From the NCBI GenBank assembly GCA_026417815.1, contig JAOACN010000276.1, forward strand, positions 1 to 6,797: a stretch of DNA of 6,797 nucleotides, in the 5' to 3' direction. A model generated the notes under the pieces. That model was not told where the DNA came from. It saw only the letters and a program-made list of their open reading frames with translations, and did no database searches. Below, piece by piece: positions 4,611-6,797 of the stretch. Origin of the DNA: Chloroflexaceae bacterium (GTDB lineage Bacteria; Chloroflexota; Chloroflexia; Chloroflexales; Chloroflexaceae). Both the position numbers and the translations under genes were made by a program. Each line of letters starts with the position of its first letter. Positions within the stretch are counted from its first letter, which is position 1.

Positions 4611-6157
4611 GGCTGATACTCCAACTCCCCCTCCTCCTCCTTCACCGGCTTGAGCGCCGCGGGCAGACGGTCGTAGACAGCGGTCAGGAAGCGGAGACCG
4701 CTGGCGAGACCGTCATTGAGCGCCTCGGCGCGGAAGCGCCAGGCCCAGTTCTGGCCGAGGAGCCCGGGAGTATTCATACGCGCCTCGGCGCCGAGACGCA
4801 GCACGTCCTGGAAGGGGATCACAACCAGATCGGCCACCGACATCAGGGCCAGGCGGATGAGATCCCAGGCAATATCGGCCCCATCGCGGCCCAGATAGGC
4901 CCGCACCCGTTCGCGTTCCTCCTCGGAGAGGCCCTGAAACCAGCCGACGCTGGTATTGTTGTCGTGGGTGCCGGTATAGACCACGCAGTTTGGCACGTGG
5001 TTGTGGGGCAGGTAGGGATTCTCGGGGGTGTCAAAGGCGAACTGGAGCACCTTCATGCCGGGGAAATCGAACTGGTCGCGCAGGGCGTGGACATCGGGCG
5101 TGATGAGACCCAGGTCCTCGGCAATGATGGGCAAACTGCCCAGAGCCGCTTCCAGCCGGGTGAAGAGATCGGCCCCGGGGCCCCTGACCCAGCGGCCACG
5201 GATCGCCGTGTCCTCCTCCGCGGGCACCTCCCAGTAGGCGGCAAAGCCACGGAAGTGATCCAGGCGCAGGATGTCTACCTGGGTGAAGACGGCCCGCAGG
5301 CGCGCGACCCACCAGCCATAACCATCGCGGGCCATCTCGCGCCAGCGGTAGAGCGGATTGCCCCAGCGCTGGCCGGTGGCGCTGAAGTAGTCGGGCGGCA
5401 CGCCGGCCACGACGGTGGGGTTGCCGCTGGCATCGAGGAAGAACAGGTCGCGGTTGGCCCAGACATCGGCGCTGTCGTAGGCCACGAAGATCGGCGCGTC
5501 GCCGATAATGGCGATGCCCTGCTGGTTGGCGTAGGCCTTGAGGCGGCGCCACTGATGGAAAAAGAGGCACTGGAGGAACTCCTGAAAGGCAACCGCCGCG
5601 GCATGCTCCTCGCCAGCGCGCGCCAGCGCCTCGGGCTGGCGGTCGCGCAGCGGGGGCTCCCAGGTGTTCCACGACCGGCCGGCGTGAGCGTCCTTCAGGG
5701 CCATGAACAGGGCGTAATCGGCGAGCCAGCCGGCCTGCTCGGCCCGAAAGGCGCGCAGGTCCTCGGCCAGATCGGGCGCCGCGCCCGCCTGCACCCGCTC
5801 GAAGGCCCGGCGCAACAGGGGCAGCTTGACGTCCAGCACCTCGCCGTAGTGCACCACATCGAGCGAGAGGTAACGTTCGGCGGCGGCGGAGGCCACCTCG
5901 TCGTAGCTCAACAACCCGCGCTGGATGAGCGGGTCGAGACTGATCAACAGCGGGTTGCCGGCAAAGGCCGAGAAACACTGGTAGGGCGAGTCGCCATAGC
6001 CGGTCGGACCGAGGGGCAGAATCTGCCAGAGGCTCTGTCCGGCGGCGGCCAGAAAATCAACGAAAGCATACGCAGCCGGGCCGAGGTCGCCTATCCCCCA
6101 GGGACCGGGCAGGGACGTAGGGTGCAACAGAATGCCGCTCGAACGTGGAAACCGCAT
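4598..6157 (-). CDS. malQ: 4-alpha-glucanotransferase (amylomaltase), GH77
   Basis: The enzyme cuts an alpha-1,4 bond in maltodextrin or starch and transfers the piece to another glucan, serving maltose use or glycogen turnover in the cytoplasm. Its 519 residues match the compact amylomaltase type, without the N-terminal extension of the E. coli enzyme. Landmarks are the N-terminus RSSGILLHPTSLPG (5-18), LWQILPLGPTGYGDSPYQ (43-60), the nucleophile Asp300 in RLDHFRG, the acid/base Glu347 in IIAEDLG and the third carboxylate Asp399 in TGTHDNNT; these correspond to Asp293, Glu340 and Asp395 of the Thermus enzyme. The catalytic set is complete. GAGGAG lies three bases before the ATG at 6157, slightly close. 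The last few residues fall in an octamer repeat. It is convergent with recF, has its own promoter, and no other maltose or glycogen gene is nearby. Confidence 0.97.
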   Translation of the reverse strand: MRFPRSSGILLHPTSLPGPWGIGDLGPAAYAFVDFLAAAGQSLWQILPLGPTGYGDSPYQCFSAFAGNPLLISLDPLIQRGLLSYDEVASAAAERYLSLDVVHYGEVLDVKLPLLRRAFERVQAGAAPDLAEDLRAFRAEQAGWLADYALFMALKDAHAGRSWNTWEPPLRDRQPEALARAGEEHAAAVAFQEFLQCLFFHQWRRLKAYANQQGIAIIGDAPIFVAYDSADVWANRDLFFLDASGNPTVVAGVPPDYFSATGQRWGNPLYRWREMARDGYGWWVARLRAVFTQVDILRLDHFRGFAAYWEVPAEEDTAIRGRWVRGPGADLFTRLEAALGSLPIIAEDLGLITPDVHALRDQFDFPGMKVLQFAFDTPENPYLPHNHVPNCVVYTGTHDNNTSVGWFQGLSEEERERVRAYLGRDGADIAWDLIRLALMSVADLVVIPFQDVLRLGAEARMNTPGLLGQNWAWRFRAEALNDGLASGLRFLTAVYDRLPAALKPVKEEEGELEYQPVEA

Positions 6158-6177
6158 GCGCTCCTCATGGATAGAAA

Positions 6178-6219
6178 TGACGACAATCGCCGTCTGTCAT
6201 TTGTACCAAAAATACAAAT
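6178..6219 (-). promoter_or_regulatory. Two adjacent stem-loops in the malQ leader
   Basis: TGACGAC (6178-6184) pairs with GTC-GTCA (6192-6199, one bulged T). Next to it, ATTTGTA (6199-6205) and TACAAAT (6213-6219) form a perfect 7-base inverted repeat with a 7-base spacer. Both fall in the predicted malQ leader. The second, AT-rich palindrome has the shape of a repressor operator, and the first could affect ribosome access. No regulator can be named. Confidence 0.4.
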
Positions 6220-6258
6220 CATTACAAGAGAGCACTATAATTCCAACATTATCTAGGC

Positions 6259-6270
6259 ATTATTATACCA
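6259..6270 (-). promoter_or_regulatory. Predicted extended -10 promoter of malQ
   Basis: On the - strand, TATAAT (6267-6262) is a perfect -10 and is preceded by TGG, giving the extended form TGGTATAAT. The -35 region is GC-rich with no match to TTGACA. The start would be near 6255, leaving a leader of about 100 bases in a locally AT-rich stretch. Confidence 0.65.
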
Positions 6271-6324
6271 ACGCCAGGTCTGGCGCGGGGAGGGAAAAGG
6301 CTATGGTCCTCGGACTATTCGGCG

Positions 6325-6354
6325 TTCTGACGCGGCACAGCCGCTGCGCCAGAA
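6325..6354. repeat. Hairpin repeat, copy B (related to 2017-2061)
   Basis: TTCTG (6325-6329) pairs with CAGAA (6350-6354); after one A/C mismatch, CGCGGC (6331-6336) pairs with GCTGCG (6343-6348) with one G-T wobble, leaving a 6-base loop. It shares exact blocks CGCGGCAC, GCTGCGCC and GAAAGGG in the same order with the palindrome at 2017-2061, and the similarity continues to about 6384. Confidence 0.6.
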
Positions 6355-6404
6355 AGGGTTCTCGGCGAGGCAAGGCCCCTTCGAGGCTCTGCTGCATGGA
6401 GCAG

Positions 6405-6460
6405 TCTGGTTATAGCGCATTGAACCGTAATTATGCGGCATAGCCACGCATCTAACCAGA
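6405..6460. repeat. 8-base inverted repeat with alternative inner pairings
   Basis: TCTGGTTA (6405-6412) is exactly complementary to TAACCAGA (6453-6460), 40 bases apart. Inside, ATGCG (6433-6437) can pair either with CGCAT at 6416-6420 or with CGCAT at 6447-6451, but not both. An operator pair or a structured RNA are possible; nothing identifies it. Confidence 0.4.
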
Positions 6461-6497
6461 GTTAAGAAAATACAACCTGGAAAACCCGCTTGATCGG

Positions 6498-6526
6498 TTG
6501 TGATGGCGCGTGAGAAATGCTATATT
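6498..6526 (+). promoter_or_regulatory. Promoter-like site reading towards the right edge
   Basis: TTGTGA (-35, 6498-6503) and TATATT (-10, 6521-6526) stand 17 bases apart, and TG at 6518-6519 makes the -10 extended. The start would be near 6533. No coding frame is seen downstream inside the window, so it would drive a non-coding RNA or a gene outside. Confidence 0.45.
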
Positions 6527-6544
6527 CGCAGCAAGTCCAACCAG

Positions 6545-6567
6545 GAACGATCACGAACGATCACGAA
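6545..6567 (+). repeat. 10-base tandem direct repeat
   Basis: GAACGATCAC occurs twice in immediate succession (6545-6554, 6555-6564) followed by GAA. The spacing is about one helical turn and it lies just downstream of the promoter-like site at 6498-6526, where it could be a binding site for a protein contacting one face of DNA. It may also be a chance duplication. Confidence 0.6.
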
Positions 6568-6617
6568 TGGAACGGACCGGCTGTCACTCTACGTTGTCGC
6601 GTTTCTCTGCGGGGAGG

Positions 6618-6642
6618 TTCGGAGGAGCGCAACCCCTCCGAA
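6618..6642. repeat. TTCGGAGG/CCTCCGAA palindrome
   Basis: A perfect 8-base stem, TTCGGAGG (6618-6625) with CCTCCGAA (6635-6642), around a 9-base loop. It matches 2067-2089 in 19 of 23 bases, including loop length. A partial, inverted relative lies at 3281-3300 next to recF. Confidence 0.65.
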
Positions 6643-6763
6643 ATACATAGGGGCACTGTCCGGGGCCTGCGGCCCCCGCCCCCCATCCCCCGCTTGCGGC
6701 GGCATTGCCGCGAACCGACCACGTAGAGGTCACAGAACGACCCCCAACCCCCACGTGAACGAC

Positions 6764-6789
6764 GGTAGAGAATAACGCAGTTCTCTGCC
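6764..6789. repeat. Stem-loop near the right edge
   Basis: GGTAGAGAA (6764-6772) pairs with TTCTCTGCC (6781-6789) over nine positions, one of them a T-G pair, with an 8-base loop. It is the last structure before the edge; whether a T-run or gene follows cannot be seen. Confidence 0.45.
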
Positions 6790-6797
6790 ACCTCGGC

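Larger units (their letters stand above)
6271..6797. other. Gene-free stretch at the right end
   Basis: No convincing gene is seen on either strand. The open frames present (for example on the + strand over 6500-6775) have no good ribosome site, odd residue make-up and no recognisable family. The stretch holds hairpin repeats at 6325-6358 and 6618-6642, an inverted repeat at 6405-6460, a promoter-like site at 6498-6526, a 10-base tandem repeat at 6545-6567, C-rich runs at about 6670-6690, and a stem-loop at 6764-6789. It may be a control region or an eroded repeat cluster upstream of a gene beyond the edge. Confidence 0.6.

Noticed and set aside
6236..6241. Perfect + strand TATAAT within the malQ leader
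   Set aside because: No acceptable -35 at 16-18 bases, no TG extension and no gene downstream. In AT-rich DNA such a hexamer is easily fortuitous.
4502..6256. Very long + strand open frame antisense to malQ
   Set aside because: It mirrors malQ codons in GC-rich DNA, matches no family I recognise and begins inside the octamer repeat. The - strand frame has complete GH77 motifs and a ribosome site.
6132..6443. + strand open frame of about 100 residues across the malQ start
   Set aside because: It overlaps the malQ N-terminus and its promoter, has an unlikely composition and no suitable ribosome site at any of its Met codons.
6405..6466. Possible integron attC-like site (AAC/GTT cores near 6451-6465)
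   Set aside because: The order and orientation of the cores do not fit RYYYAAC...GTTRRRY, and there is no integrase or gene cassette nearby.

Overview
The window is GC-rich, densely coding bacterial DNA with five complete genes and one gene cut by the left edge. The gene mix suggests a member of the Chloroflexota, possibly near Roseiflexus/Chloroflexus: a type 2 isopentenyl-diphosphate isomerase, a recF away from any dnaA/dnaN, a small cysteine-less HMA-like protein, and many GC-rich palindromes between genes. This assignment is an inference from gene content and style; no marker gene is present to prove it.

Layout. (i) 1-1486, + strand: the C-terminal part of a sensor histidine kinase, followed with a 4-base GTGA overlap by an alpha/beta-hydrolase-fold protein whose nucleophile position holds Gly instead of Ser. 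(ii) 1542-1754, - strand: a 70-residue HMA-fold protein without the CxxC metal site, convergent with the hydrolase. (iii) 1755-2189: a gene-free divergent control region with a promoter for each flanking gene and three consecutive palindromes between them. (iv) 2190-4488, + strand: fni (IPP isomerase), then recF after an 85-base gap that folds into a long hairpin. (v) 4489-4610: two arrays of an 8-base repeat in opposite orientation, separating the convergent recF and malQ. (vi) 4598-6157, - strand: malQ (4-alpha-glucanotransferase, GH77) with an AT-rich, structured leader and an extended -10 promoter. (vii) About 6270-6797: no convincing gene, but palindromes, a 10-base tandem repeat and an isolated promoter-like site reading rightwards.

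The conserved genes do unrelated jobs: signalling, isoprenoid precursor balance, recombinational repair and glucan remodelling. The points most worth a second look are the kinase/pseudo-hydrolase pair, which resembles in concept the Bacillus RsbQ-RsbP sensing pair; the cysteine-less HMA protein; and the palindromic repeats, copies of which recur in the intergenic regions at about 2017-2090, 3232-3300, 6325-6384 and 6618-6642.
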